A stretch of 64,000 nucleotides of DNA from Slackia sp. (GCA_020725885.1 DYEA01000007.1:62001-126000); one strand, 5' to 3'. Positions 33,265-42,772 are shown, counted from the first letter of the stretch. Notes: generated by a model not told the origin, from the letters alone. Translations and numbers: made by a program.

Positions 33265-33828
33265 ATGACAACCTCGTCGTCCCGCGTCCGGCTGTTGGTC
33301 GAGATCGCGCTCGTCGTCGCGTTGGCGGCGGTGCTCAACTCGATCAAGCTGTGGAGGATGCCCCAGGGCGGCACCTTCTCGCTCGGCATGCTGCCGCTGT
33401 TCGTGCTCGCCGTCCGGCGCGGTCCAGCCGTCGGAGTGGCAGCGGGAGCGCTGTACGGCATCGTCGACTTCTTCGTCGACCCGTATCCTCCAGTCCACTG
33501 GATCCAATTCGCGCTCGACTACCCGCTCGCATACGCTGGCGTCGGATTGTCCGGCCTGCTCTCGCCGGCTGTCGTCCGGGCGCGACGCGCGGGCTCGAGC
33601 AGCTGGACCGCATGGCTCCTCGGGGCGGTCGCTCTCGGCGCTGCCGCCCGCTACGCCGTGCACGTGGCGTCCGGAGTCGTCTTCTTCGCCGAGTACGCGC
33701 AAGGCCAGCCGGCTCTCGCGTACTCGCTCGGGTACAACCTCTACGTGCCGCTCTCCGCTGCGGCGTGCTATGCGGCGGCGCTGGCGGTCATCCCTATGCT
33801 GCCAGAGACAGAGGCGAAGACGTCGTGA
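33265..33828 (+). CDS. thiT: Thiamine-specific ECF transporter S component
   Basis: 187 residues, six predicted membrane helices, matching ThiT. The helix-1 region LVVALAAVLNSIKLWRMPQGG and the ligand loop YGIVDFFVDPY (acidic and aromatic residues that hold thiamine) are recognisable. It imports thiamine together with a shared ECF module encoded elsewhere. GGAAAGGAG precedes the ATG. TPP riboswitch-controlled, and overlapping the kinase gene by 4 bases. Confidence 0.92.
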   Translation: MTTSSSRVRLLVEIALVVALAAVLNSIKLWRMPQGGTFSLGMLPLFVLAVRRGPAVGVAAGALYGIVDFFVDPYPPVHWIQFALDYPLAYAGVGLSGLLSPAVVRARRAGSSSWTAWLLGAVALGAAARYAVHVASGVVFFAEYAQGQPALAYSLGYNLYVPLSAAACYAAALAVIPMLPETEAKTS

Positions 33829-34487
33829 CATCGCACGCCCTCATCGTCGGCGCCGCCCCGGTGCCGGATTCCGAGCGGTTCTATCGCGATCTGATCGAGC
33901 GCTTCGACGTCGTGGTGGCCTGCGACGCTGCGGCTGAGTGGTGCCTGCACCTCGGGTGCGTCCCGACCTGGGCCGTGGGCGACTTCGACTCTGCGCTGCC
34001 CGGAGCGGAGGAGCGCCTCGCGGCTGCCGGCGTCGAGATCGCCGTCCATCCACGCGACAAGGACTTCACCGACCTGGATCTCGCTGCGTCGCACGCCGTG
34101 TCCATCGGCGCCGCGTCCCTGACGTTCACCGCAGCGTATTCCGGACGTCTCGACCACACGCTCGCTGCTATCGGCACCGTTCGGCGGCACGCCGACCTGG
34201 CCCCGGCTATCCTGGAGCCTGCCTTCACGGCCTGGCTCTTGAGCGACCGCGGTCGGCCTTCGCTCGTCTTCGACGCCGACCCCGGAGACGCCTTCTCGGT
34301 GATCGCCCTCGACCCGGTCCACGGCCTTGTCGTCCGCGGCGGGCGGTACGCTGCAGACGGCCTCGACCTCGACCCGCTTTCCAGCCGCGCGATCAGCAAC
34401 GTCGCGACCGGCTCCCGGGTCGAGGTCGAGCTCCGCGGCGGCTGCGCGCTTGTGATGCTCTTGCATTCCGAACACAATGCGCTGTAG
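33825..34487 (+). CDS. Thiamine pyrophosphokinase
   Basis: 220 residues. The family motifs VACDAAAEWCL, AVGDFDSAL, DKDFTDLDLA and the SGRLDHTLA segment are present, followed by a C-terminal thiamine-binding beta domain (LDPVHGLVVRGGRY). It transfers pyrophosphate from ATP to imported thiamine to make TPP, the ligand of the upstream riboswitch. GTG start within the thiT stop. The pair forms a complete salvage route. Confidence 0.92.
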   Translation: MTSHALIVGAAPVPDSERFYRDLIERFDVVVACDAAAEWCLHLGCVPTWAVGDFDSALPGAEERLAAAGVEIAVHPRDKDFTDLDLAASHAVSIGAASLTFTAAYSGRLDHTLAAIGTVRRHADLAPAILEPAFTAWLLSDRGRPSLVFDADPGDAFSVIALDPVHGLVVRGGRYAADGLDLDPLSSRAISNVATGSRVEVELRGGCALVMLLHSEHNAL

Positions 34488-34576
34488 GAGGGCTGCGCGC
34501 CTGCCGATACCACAGACGATGGGTGCGGCGCAGCGCCAGCTGAAGCCGGACGCCGCGCTGCGGCAGGAGGGGATGC

Positions 34577-36301
34577 GTGACTGCGCTCGGCGCCATAGCG
34601 TTGCTGCTCGGAGCGGCGTCTCTCGCGACCGGCTCTCAAGCCCTGGGAGCAGTCGCGTTGTGCGTCACGGCCGCATTCGTCTGGATGGCCGTCCAGACGC
34701 GCCGCTCGCCCGCCGCTCCGCCGACGCGCGTCGAGCCTTGCCCGCGTGAGACCGCCGAGGACCGCCCGCCGGACCGTCCCGACGTGCAGGACCGAGTGCG
34801 GGTCCCCCCGACGACCAAGGCCATGCCGCTGCTCAAGGCATTGTCCGACGCCGTCGCCGGCCGCGGACTCGACGCGGTCGCGGCCCACCTGTGGCTCATC
34901 GACGAGCAGAGCGCGACGCTCAGATGCGTCGCTTCGTGCGGACCGATGCGCCCTCCGGAGCGCCCCGTGCCGATCGATGACGGCGTCCTCGGGCAGCCGG
35001 TCCGCGGGTCAGCCGCTCTCGGAGAGATCGCGCGCGTGCAGAGCCGTGAGGGCGAGTCCCTGGTGTGGCGCTTCGCCGTGCCCCTCGAGCGCGCCGCAGA
35101 GACGCCGGGCGCCGTCGCAGTCGACGTCGTGCAGCCGTCGAAGCCCGACGCCGCTGTGCTGCAAGAGACCGTGTCGCCGTTCCTGCCCGCGCTCGCGGCC
35201 GCGCTCGCCGTCTGCGTGGCACAGCACCAGCTCGAGGACGCTCAGACGGTGCTCGCCGTCGCCCGTGACATGAGCCGCCTGCTGGATCCTGACGCAGTGA
35301 TCACCACGGCGCTCGACCGTGCGATGGCCATCGCCGACGCCTCGACCGGCAGCGTGATGCTCTACGACGAACGCGCCGGCGTGCTTTCGATCGCACGCTC
35401 CGTCGGCCTGCCGCCCTCCGCGCTCGAGACCACGCTCCGCCCGGGGGAGGGCATCGCCGGATGGGTGTTCTCTACGCGCCAGCCGTTGCTGGTGGAGGAC
35501 CTGCCCGAGCGTTCCCGGCGCCCGGCTCGCCACGGCGTGCGGTCGTCGGTGTGCGTCCCGATCGCCGATGAGGACGACGTCCTCGGCGTCTTGAACGTCG
35601 GAGCGCCGGCGTACGTCGCTCGATTCACCAAGAGCCACCTTGCGACCCTCGAGCTCATCGGCAGGCAGACGGCGATCGCGCTCAGGAATGCGCAGGCGGC
35701 CCAGAGGGTCCGTTCGCTGTTCTTCGACTCGCTGCAGGCCCTCGTGGCCGCGCTCGAGACCAAGGACCCCACGGCGCAGGGAGGCACCGAGCGCGTCTTG
35801 GAGTACTCGCTCGCGATCGCAGCCGAGCTGGGCGTCAAGGACGACGACCTTGACGCGCTGCGCATCGCTGCTCTGCTGCACGACCTCGGCATGGTCGCGA
35901 CGGGAGCCGACTTCAGGTCCACCGGCCGGGTCTTGACGACCGTCGAGCGCGGGCTGCTCAAGGCCCATCCGCGCATCGCAGCCGAGATGCTCGCAGACCT
36001 GCCGGCGATGCGCGCCGCCGTTCCGATCGTGTACCACCACCACGAGCGCTATGACGGCAGCGGCTACCTGGACGGCATCGCAGGCGAGGACATACCGCTC
36101 GGCGCGCGCATCCTGGCGGTCGCGGACGCATTCGTCGCGATGACCTCGCCCCGGCCATACCGCGCTCCGTTGTCGCTACAGGCGGCGCTCCAGGAGCTCA
36201 AGAGCAAGGCAGGAACCCAGTTCGACCCTGTTGTCGTTCGGGCTTTGGTCACGGTGGTGCAGGGACAAGACGAGCGCGCCCCCGATACGGGGACGCGCTG
36301 A
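34577..36301 (+). CDS. GAF-GAF-HD-GYP signalling protein
   Basis: 574 residues. N-terminal hydrophobic helices (about 2-40), a divergent GAF-like domain (about 80-210), a clear GAF domain (about 225-375) and a C-terminal HD-GYP phosphodiesterase domain. It has H435-D436 (ALLHDLGM), the segment AHPRIAAEML, H487-H488-H489-E490 and DGSGYLDG, where the usual GYP proline is Leu 498. Such proteins degrade cyclic di-GMP. Metal residues are kept, so activity is plausible, but the Leu substitution weakens that. GTG start with GGAGGGG 5 bases upstream. Confidence 0.88.
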   Translation: MTALGAIALLLGAASLATGSQALGAVALCVTAAFVWMAVQTRRSPAAPPTRVEPCPRETAEDRPPDRPDVQDRVRVPPTTKAMPLLKALSDAVAGRGLDAVAAHLWLIDEQSATLRCVASCGPMRPPERPVPIDDGVLGQPVRGSAALGEIARVQSREGESLVWRFAVPLERAAETPGAVAVDVVQPSKPDAAVLQETVSPFLPALAAALAVCVAQHQLEDAQTVLAVARDMSRLLDPDAVITTALDRAMAIADASTGSVMLYDERAGVLSIARSVGLPPSALETTLRPGEGIAGWVFSTRQPLLVEDLPERSRRPARHGVRSSVCVPIADEDDVLGVLNVGAPAYVARFTKSHLATLELIGRQTAIALRNAQAAQRVRSLFFDSLQALVAALETKDPTAQGGTERVLEYSLAIAAELGVKDDDLDALRIAALLHDLGMVATGADFRSTGRVLTTVERGLLKAHPRIAAEMLADLPAMRAAVPIVYHHHERYDGSGYLDGIAGEDIPLGARILAVADAFVAMTSPRPYRAPLSLQAALQELKSKAGTQFDPVVVRALVTVVQGQDERAPDTGTR

Positions 36302-36344
36302 GCCCTGCGTGCTCTTTGTGGGGCCGGATCCCCGTTTCGGCGCC

Positions 36345-36533
36345 TCAGGCGCGCTGCACCTTGCCTGCTTTGAGGCACTTGGTGCACACGTTCGCCTTCT
36401 TGGCGACGCCATCGACGAGGATGGTGACCCGCTGGATGTTCGGGTACACGACGCGGTTCGTCACGCGGTGAGAGTGGCTCACGTTGCGGCCCGCCATCGG
36501 CTTCTTCCCGCACACGACGCAAACCTGGGACAT
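36345..36533 (-). CDS. rpmB: 50S ribosomal protein L28, zinc-ribbon form
   Basis: 62 residues: MSQVCVVCGKKPMAGRNVSHS, then RVTILVDG and CTKCLKAGKV. Two CxxC knuckles mark the zinc-binding (C+) paralogue. AAGGA lies about 12 bases before the ATG on the minus strand. It ends 43 bases from the convergent HD-GYP gene and is divergent from asp23. Confidence 0.95.
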   Translation of the reverse strand: MSQVCVVCGKKPMAGRNVSHSHRVTNRVVYPNIQRVTILVDGVAKKANVCTKCLKAGKVQRA

Positions 36534-36664
36534 GGTGTCCGCCGTCCTTCCTGCAATCGTTGCGCGCCGCGAGGGCGCGGTCGTCGGCAAAGCGGCGATA
36601 GGGTATCACGGCGACCGCCGCGCTTCAAGGCGGGCAACGCCGTGAACCGGCGCGGCCCGTCCGG

Positions 36665-36670
36665 TATACT
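36665..36670 (+). promoter_or_regulatory. Likely -10 of the asp23-fakA transcript
   Basis: TATACT lies 57 bases before the asp23 GTG, in the gap divergent from rpmB. The -35 region is poor. Confidence 0.4.
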
Positions 36671-36727
36671 GAAGCCCCCGGCAGGGCATCTGCCGGATGA
36701 GAACCGCTCAAGACGAGGAGGTCCCCT

Positions 36728-37081
36728 GTGGCAACACCTCACATGCGCGGTGATGTGACGATCGCCAACGACGTCCTCGCCGACATCGCGGGCTACGTGG
36801 CCCTCGAGTGCTACGGCGTCGTCGGCATGGCCAGCCCGACGCTCCGCGACGGCGTCGCCCAGCTGCTGTCGCGCGACAAGCTCCGCAAAGGCGTCGTGAT
36901 CTCCAACGTCGACGACCACAGCGTGAAAGTTGACCTGTACATCGTCGCGGAGCACGGCACGAACCTCGCCGAAGTCTCCCGCAACCTCGTCGACCGTGTC
37001 CGCTACGCCTTGACGCACGACGCTGACGTGAACGTCACCGACGTCAACGTCCACGTGCAAGGCATCAAAGTCAGGAAGTGA
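36728..37081 (+). CDS. Asp23/Gls24 family protein
   Basis: 117 residues of the Asp23 family: GDVTIANDVLADIAGYVALE, then GVVGMASP and VKVDLYIVAEHGTNLAEVSR. These small envelope-associated proteins respond to alkaline or cell-wall stress in Firmicutes. The gene sits directly before fakA, a conserved pairing across Gram-positive bacteria. GTG start with GAGGAGGT 6 bases upstream. Confidence 0.92.
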   Translation: MATPHMRGDVTIANDVLADIAGYVALECYGVVGMASPTLRDGVAQLLSRDKLRKGVVISNVDDHSVKVDLYIVAEHGTNLAEVSRNLVDRVRYALTHDADVNVTDVNVHVQGIKVRK

Positions 37082-37093
37082 CGGCCGCACACG

Positions 37094-38716
37094 ATGCCCA
37101 AGACCGCCGAGACACCGCTCGCAGCCGACCTGATCCGCGCCGCCGCTGCTGCGCTCGACAACCGCAAGGAAGAGATCAACCGGCTCAACGTGTTCCCCGT
37201 GCCGGACGGCGACACGGGCACGAACATGAGCCTTACCATGCAGGCGGTCCTGGCTGAGCTGGACGCGCTTCCGCCGTTCCCGGCGCTGTCAGACGTCTGC
37301 AAAGCCGTGACCCACGGCTCTCTCATGGGTGCGCGCGGCAACTCGGGCGTCATCCTGAGCCAGATGCTTCGCGGGCTGTGCGAGGTCGTGGGGCAGGCCA
37401 CGACCATCGGTCCGGAGGTCGTGGTCGCGGCACTGAGACGCTCGGTGGAGGTCGCGTTCCAGGCCGTTCGCAAGCCGGTCGAAGGCACGATGCTCACGGT
37501 GCTGCGCGACATGCACGACGCAGCTGCCGCTGCGCTGGCCGCCGGGTCCGACCTCGACGCCATGCTCGACGCCGTGGTCCGTGCGGCATTCGACTCGGTC
37601 CGCAAGGGGCCGGATCTGCTCCCGGTGCTGAAGGAGCACGGCGTCGTCGACGCCGGAGGGTTCGGGCTGGCCGTGCTCGCCGAAGGGTTCGTCGCCGCCC
37701 TCGGAGGCCACGAGTTCTCTGAGCGCGAGATCGCGCTCGCAGCCGGCGAGCTGACGGTGACCCCCGTCGACGACTGGGACGACCAGGAGTACCTCTACTG
37801 CACCGAGTTCTTGCTCCACGGGGCCGACGCTGACCGGAGCGTCATCGAACGGTTCGTCTCCGAAGCCGGCGGGTCCGAGCTCGTCGTCGGCGACCGGGAC
37901 ACCTACAAGATCCACGTCCACACGGACCGTCCCGGAGACGTGCTCACCTGGGCCACCTCGCTCGGCGAAGTCTCCGAGGTCCACATCAACAACATGCGGC
38001 GGCAGACCGCAGAACGGGCGCAGAAGATCTCGGCGCAAGGCGGAGGCGCGCCGTCTCCGTCCAAGCCCTTCGGCCTGGTCGCCGTGGCCTCCGGCGACGG
38101 CATCGCCGAGATCCTCCGCTCGCTCGGCGTCGATCGCGTCGTCAACGGCGGTCAGACGATGAATCCGTCGACGGCCGAGCTTGCAGCGGCGATCGGCGAA
38201 GTGGCCGCAGACGCCGTGATCGTCCTGCCGAACAACAAGAACATCGTGATGGCCGCCCAGCAAGCCGCAGGCGTGGTGGACCGCCCCGTGGGGGTCGTCC
38301 CGACGACTTCCGTGCCGGAGTGCTTCGCGGCGCTGCTCGCGTTCGATCCGTACGCCACCCTGGAAGAGAACGTCGAGACGATGACCGAGGCCGCTGCCCA
38401 CGTCGTCACCGGCGAGGTCACCACCGCCGTCAAGGACGCGAAGAGTCCTGCGGGCGACATCAAAGAGGGCCAGGTCATCGGCATCGCCGATCACGAAATC
38501 GTCGTGGTCGGCGAGGATCTGCTGGCCGTCGCCCTCGATCTGCTCGAGAAGCTCGCCGACGGCCGCGAGACTCTCACCATCCTCGGCGGCCAGGACCTTT
38601 CGGACGAGGATCTGGAACGCCTGGTCGAGACGGTCACGCAACGCTTCCCCGAGCTCGAGGTGGACGCGCATCGCGGGAACCAACCCCTGTATCCGCTCAT
38701 ATTCGGCCTGGAGTAG
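37094..38716 (+). CDS. fakA: Fatty acid kinase catalytic subunit FakA (DAK2 domain)
   Basis: 540 residues. The N-terminal DhaL-type kinase domain has NVFPVPDGDTGTNMSLTM (Mg-ATP aspartates) and HGSLMGARGNSGVILSQM. A middle linker and a C-terminal domain with NNKNIVMAAQQAAGV follow. FakA phosphorylates fatty acids bound to a FakB (DegV) carrier, which the next gene encodes. The ATG at 37094 lies 12 bases after asp23. Confidence 0.93.
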   Translation: MPKTAETPLAADLIRAAAAALDNRKEEINRLNVFPVPDGDTGTNMSLTMQAVLAELDALPPFPALSDVCKAVTHGSLMGARGNSGVILSQMLRGLCEVVGQATTIGPEVVVAALRRSVEVAFQAVRKPVEGTMLTVLRDMHDAAAAALAAGSDLDAMLDAVVRAAFDSVRKGPDLLPVLKEHGVVDAGGFGLAVLAEGFVAALGGHEFSEREIALAAGELTVTPVDDWDDQEYLYCTEFLLHGADADRSVIERFVSEAGGSELVVGDRDTYKIHVHTDRPGDVLTWATSLGEVSEVHINNMRRQTAERAQKISAQGGGAPSPSKPFGLVAVASGDGIAEILRSLGVDRVVNGGQTMNPSTAELAAAIGEVAADAVIVLPNNKNIVMAAQQAAGVVDRPVGVVPTTSVPECFAALLAFDPYATLEENVETMTEAAAHVVTGEVTTAVKDAKSPAGDIKEGQVIGIADHEIVVVGEDLLAVALDLLEKLADGRETLTILGGQDLSDEDLERLVETVTQRFPELEVDAHRGNQPLYPLIFGLE

Positions 38717-38740
38717 CTCTGCCGCGAAGGGGTGAGGGAG

Positions 38741-39589
38741 ATGAAGGTAGGGATCGTCTGCGACAGCACCTGCGACCTCGGCCCCGCCTGGCTGGCCGAG
38801 CACGACGTCACGATGGTGCCTCTCAAGGTGCTGTTCGGCGACGAGACGTACCTCGACTGGATCGACATCGAGCCCGACGCCTTCTACGAGAAGCTTGCGT
38901 CGTCGCCGCAACTGCCCAAGACGTCGCAGCCGTCCCCGGCCGAGTTCTCGGCCGTCTACGACGCGCTCGCTGAGCAAGGGTGCGACGAGATCGTCTCGAT
39001 ACACCTCAGCGCGGCCCTTTCCGGCACCGTCGAGTCGGCGACCCTCGCCGCAGCGGCGTCGAAGGTCCCGGTCCGCGTCATCGACACGAAGATCGTGACG
39101 GCCGGCACCGCCCTTGCACTGATGGCCGCCGTCGAGGAACGGAGCCGCGGCGGAGACGCGGCGGCCGTCGAAGCGGCTGCGCGCCGCGTCGTCGACGGTC
39201 TTCGCCTGCTGTTCGCGCTCGGCACGCTGGACTACCTCGTCAAGGGCGGCCGCGCCGGCAAGGCCCAGGGGCTTGCGGCCAACATCTTGAACATCAAGCC
39301 TGTGCTCACCTTCAACAAGGACGGCATCATCGAGCCCTTCAAGAAGGTTCGGGGAACCAAGACCGCCCTCGCGGAGATCGCCGCCCAGGTCGCCGCCGAC
39401 TCCAGCTCTCGACCCGTCCGCCTAGCGCTGTTCCATTCGACTTCGCCTGGTCTCGCCGACGAGCTTCGCGCCGCGCTTGACGCGGCCGGGGCACGCTACG
39501 AGCTGGTGCTGACCGGACGCGTCGGCGCCGTGATCGGCACCTACGCAGGTCCTGGCGCGGTCGTAGCCGCCTACTACCCGGAGCCCTGA
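38741..39589 (+). CDS. DegV-family fatty-acid-binding protein (FakB-type)
   Basis: 282 residues. DegV hallmarks: MKVGIVCDSTCDLGP, TSQPSPAEFSAVY, IHLSAALSGTVESA and TLDYLVKGGRAGKAQG. The fold holds one fatty acid and presents its carboxylate to FakA. The ATG at 38741 has AAGGGG 8 bases upstream; an in-frame GTG at 38732 is an alternative. Its TGA overlaps the recG ATG. Confidence 0.92.
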   Translation: MKVGIVCDSTCDLGPAWLAEHDVTMVPLKVLFGDETYLDWIDIEPDAFYEKLASSPQLPKTSQPSPAEFSAVYDALAEQGCDEIVSIHLSAALSGTVESATLAAAASKVPVRVIDTKIVTAGTALALMAAVEERSRGGDAAAVEAAARRVVDGLRLLFALGTLDYLVKGGRAGKAQGLAANILNIKPVLTFNKDGIIEPFKKVRGTKTALAEIAAQVAADSSSRPVRLALFHSTSPGLADELRAALDAAGARYELVLTGRVGAVIGTYAGPGAVVAAYYPEP

Positions 39590-41712
39590 TGTCGACCGGG
39601 TCGGCGGCCGTTTTCCGGGCGAGCGACCCGCGGTGTGCTGAGACGTGGGACTGCCCGGTGGAACGGGTGCGGCACGTCGACGCGCGGCGGGCCGAAGCGC
39701 TCGCCAAGCTCGGCATCCGGACCGTCGGCGACCTGCTGTCCCACTACCCGTTCAGGTACCTCGACCTGAGCGCCCTCAAGCCCATACGCGACGTCCCGTT
39801 CGGCGCAGAGGCCACCGTCGTCGGCACGGTCGCCGACATCAGGGTCAAAGAGCCCCGGCCTCGGCTGTCGATCACGGAGATCGCCGTCGCGGACGAGACG
39901 GCTGTCGTCGTCGGGGTGTGGTTCAACCAACCGTACATGGCGCAGCGCTTCGTCGTCGGCGACCGGGTCGCCATGGCCGGCACCATGGTGCTCGACTACG
40001 GGCTGCGGCAGATGAAGAACCCGTTCGTGGAGCGCCTCGGTTCGGACGGCGGGCCGGTCCTGCTGGGCCGCATCCTGCCCGTCTACAGGACGACTGACGG
40101 GCTTTCGACCGCGTGGCTGAGGAGGATCATCGAGTCTGCGGTCGCCGATTTCGGCTGCGTCCCGGACCCGCTCCCAGCCGGACTGCGCGCTCGGCGGGGC
40201 CTTCCTCCGCTGCGCTGGGCGCTCCGTGCGATCCACCTCCCTCGGTCCATCGACGAGGTCGGCTCCGCGCGCCGGCGTCTCGCGTACCAAGAGCACTTCG
40301 ACGTCCAGCTGCTCGTCGCTGCGCGGAAGCACGCGCGCGCCGCTGCGTCCCAGGCAGTCAGCCACGTCGTCGACGGGCCGCGCGTGACGGCGCTGTCTCG
40401 CGAGATCCCGTTCCCGCTCACCGACGACCAGCAGCGTGCCGTGCGCGAGATCCTGGCCGACATGGCCGCCCCCCGGCCCATGAGCCGCATGCTGCTCGGA
40501 GACGTCGGGAGCGGCAAGACTGCAGTCGCGGCCTTCGCGCTGGCTGCTGCCGCCGACTCCGGCGGTCAGGCGGCGATGATGGCGCCCACCGAGGTGCTGG
40601 CGGAGCAGTACGTGCGCTCCATAGGGCCGTGGCTTTCGAAGGCCGGCGTCCGATGGGCCCTCCTCACTGGATCGACCCCGCGCTCGGAGCGCTCCGATAC
40701 GCTCGCCCGGGCTGCGAGCAGACAGGTCGACGTCCTGTTCGGAACGCACGCGCTGATACAGCGCGACGTCGAGTTCGCTCGCCTGACGCTCGTCGTCGTC
40801 GACGAACAGCACCGTTTCGGCGTCGAGCAGCGGCTGGGACTCCGCGCGAAAGGCGCGGGCGTCATGCCGGACCTGCTGGTCATGACCGCGACGCCGATCC
40901 CGAGAAGCCTCGCGCTGACGTTGTACGGCGACCTCGACGCCTCGTACCTGCGCGTGCGGCCGGGAGCGCGCGGCCCCGGCCACGTCGTGACCAGGATCGT
41001 GCCGCGCGCAGGGCGCGCAGAGGCCTACGAACGCCTGCGTCAGGCCGTGCGCGAAGGCCGTCAGGCGTACGTCGTGTGCGCCCTCGTCGACGAGTCCGAC
41101 TCAGCGGAGGCGCGCGCAGCGACGCGAGAGGCGCACCGGCTGCAGACGGCGGTCTTCCCGGACTTGCGCGTAGGGCTGCTCACGGGCCGGATGCGCCCCG
41201 CGGAGAAGCGCGACGTCATGCGCAGGTTCGTGGCAGGCGAGATCGACGTGCTCGTCTCGACCACGGTCATCGAGGTCGGCGTGGACGTCCCGAACGCGAC
41301 CGTGATGATCGTCGAGAACGGCGAGCGCTACGGGCTTGCTCAGCTCCACCAGCTTCGGGGACGCATCGGCAGGGGGGAGCATCCCGGCGAGTTCCTGGTC
41401 TTCGCCGATCCGAAGACCGAGGAGGGGCGGGAGCGCATGCGCGCGATTGCAGAGACGTCCGACGGCTTCGCGCTCGCTGAGGCAGACCTCCGGCTTCGCG
41501 GCGAAGGCGACATAACGGGCGTCCGTCAAAGCGGGCTTCCGCCGTTCCGCCTGGCGTCGTTCACTGGGCAGGAGGACCTGCTCCTCGCGGCCCGCGAAGA
41601 CGCCGCCGCGATTCTGGAGTCCGACCCGTCACTGGCGCTGCCAGCGCACGCCCCCTTGTCCGAGCGTCTTCGCGCGATGCAAGCGGAGGCCACCGCGGTG
41701 GACAGCGGATGA
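39589..41712 (+). CDS. recG: ATP-dependent DNA helicase RecG
   Basis: 707 residues. The N-terminal wedge/OB domain has HYPFRYLDLS and VVGTVADI. The helicase domains have Walker A LLGDVGSGKT, DEQHRFGVEQR, TATPIPRSL, and motifs V-VI in TTVIEVGVDVPNATVM and QLRGRIGRGEH. RecG regresses stalled forks and branch-migrates recombination intermediates. It starts inside the degV stop (TGATG) and its own stop overlaps the rsmD ATG. Confidence 0.95.
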   Translation: MSTGSAAVFRASDPRCAETWDCPVERVRHVDARRAEALAKLGIRTVGDLLSHYPFRYLDLSALKPIRDVPFGAEATVVGTVADIRVKEPRPRLSITEIAVADETAVVVGVWFNQPYMAQRFVVGDRVAMAGTMVLDYGLRQMKNPFVERLGSDGGPVLLGRILPVYRTTDGLSTAWLRRIIESAVADFGCVPDPLPAGLRARRGLPPLRWALRAIHLPRSIDEVGSARRRLAYQEHFDVQLLVAARKHARAAASQAVSHVVDGPRVTALSREIPFPLTDDQQRAVREILADMAAPRPMSRMLLGDVGSGKTAVAAFALAAAADSGGQAAMMAPTEVLAEQYVRSIGPWLSKAGVRWALLTGSTPRSERSDTLARAASRQVDVLFGTHALIQRDVEFARLTLVVVDEQHRFGVEQRLGLRAKGAGVMPDLLVMTATPIPRSLALTLYGDLDASYLRVRPGARGPGHVVTRIVPRAGRAEAYERLRQAVREGRQAYVVCALVDESDSAEARAATREAHRLQTAVFPDLRVGLLTGRMRPAEKRDVMRRFVAGEIDVLVSTTVIEVGVDVPNATVMIVENGERYGLAQLHQLRGRIGRGEHPGEFLVFADPKTEEGRERMRAIAETSDGFALAEADLRLRGEGDITGVRQSGLPPFRLASFTGQEDLLLAAREDAAAILESDPSLALPAHAPLSERLRAMQAEATAVDSG

Positions 41713-42284
41713 GGGTCGTCGGCGGACACCTCCGCGGACGGCGCATCGTCGCGCCGTCTGGAAGCGCCACCCGCCCCACGTCGGACCGGGTGCGAGAGGC
41801 GCTGTTCTCGATCGTCGAGTCCCGCTTCGGCCCGCTCGACGGATCCTCCGTCCTGGATCTGTTCGCCGGCAGCGGGGCCCTCGGGATCGAAGCGCTCTCC
41901 CGTGGAGCGTCTTGGGCCACGTTCGTGGATTCCGACGCGGCAGCCGCGGCCGCGATCGCAACCAACCTCAGAGCGCTCGGCCTGGACGGCCGTGCCGCCG
42001 TCCTGCGGCGCGACGCGCTGCGGCTGGACGCGGCCCGCCTGCCTGGCAGGCCGTTCGCATTGCTCTTGGCAGACCCTCCCTATAGAATCGAGCCGCACGA
42101 GGTGCTCGGCGCGTTGGAGCGGCTGGCCGCATCGGGGTGTCTCGAGCCGGGAGCGGCAGTCGTGTACGAAGCGGGGTCGTCTGCGGAGCTGTCGTGGCCC
42201 GGTGCGTTCGAACCGGTCGTCGAGAAGCGGTACGGTTCGACGCGTCTGGCCGTCGCGAGGTGGAGAGGGAGCGTCAGTCCATGA
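41709..42284 (+). CDS. rsmD: 16S rRNA (guanine966-N2)-methyltransferase RsmD
   Basis: 191 residues: MRVVGGHLRGRRIVAPSG at the N terminus, RPTSDRVREALFSI, SAM loop LDLFAGSGALGIEALSRGA, and catalytic LLADPPY. The recG-rsmD-coaD order is common in Gram-positive genomes. It overlaps recG and coaD by 4 bases each. Confidence 0.94.
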   Translation: MRVVGGHLRGRRIVAPSGSATRPTSDRVREALFSIVESRFGPLDGSSVLDLFAGSGALGIEALSRGASWATFVDSDAAAAAAIATNLRALGLDGRAAVLRRDALRLDAARLPGRPFALLLADPPYRIEPHEVLGALERLAASGCLEPGAAVVYEAGSSAELSWPGAFEPVVEKRYGSTRLAVARWRGSVSP

Positions 42285-42772
42285 AGCGAGCGCTGTGTCC
42301 AGGCACCTTCGACCCGGTCACCAGCGGGCACTTGGACATCATCGAGCGCGCTTCCGGCTTGTTCGACGAAGTCGTCGTGGCGGTCGCGTTGAGCGCGGAC
42401 AAGGGGAGTGGGCCGCTGTTCAGCCTCGAAGAGCGATGCACGTTCATCCGCAACGCCGTCGCTCATCTGCCCAATGTGCGCGTCGAGCCATTTGATACAC
42501 TTCTCGTGGATCTGGCGCAGCGCCTCGATGCTCACGTGATCATCAAGGGGCTGCGCGCAGTGACGGACTTTGAACGCGAGTTCCAGATGGCGCAGCTCAA
42601 CTACCGGCTGGACCCGGGGATCGAGACGATATTCATCATGTCGATCCCCGAGTATGCGTACTTGAGCTCGTCCGCCGTGAAGGAGATCGCGCGGCACGGC
42701 GGCGACGTCCGCGGGCTCGTGCCGGACGAGGTGCGCCAGGCTCTCGCCGAGCGGCTGATGCGTTCCCGATAG
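42281..42772 (+). CDS. coaD: Phosphopantetheine adenylyltransferase
   Basis: Fourth step of coenzyme A synthesis. 163 residues with the nucleotidyltransferase motif GTFDPVTSGHLDII (T-x-G-H), IKGLRAVTDFEREFQMA and YLSSSAVKEIA. The ATG at 42281 overlaps the rsmD stop (ATGA). CoA made here feeds the acyl carrier and acyl-CoA reactions of the downstream fatty acid cluster. Confidence 0.96.
   Translation: MKRALCPGTFDPVTSGHLDIIERASGLFDEVVVAVALSADKGSGPLFSLEERCTFIRNAVAHLPNVRVEPFDTLLVDLAQRLDAHVIIKGLRAVTDFEREFQMAQLNYRLDPGIETIFIMSIPEYAYLSSSAVKEIARHGGDVRGLVPDEVRQALAERLMRSR

Noticed and set aside
42493-42501. TGATACACT as an internal promoter for sepIVA
   Set aside because: Inside coaD, 280 bases from the next gene and without a -35; likely chance.
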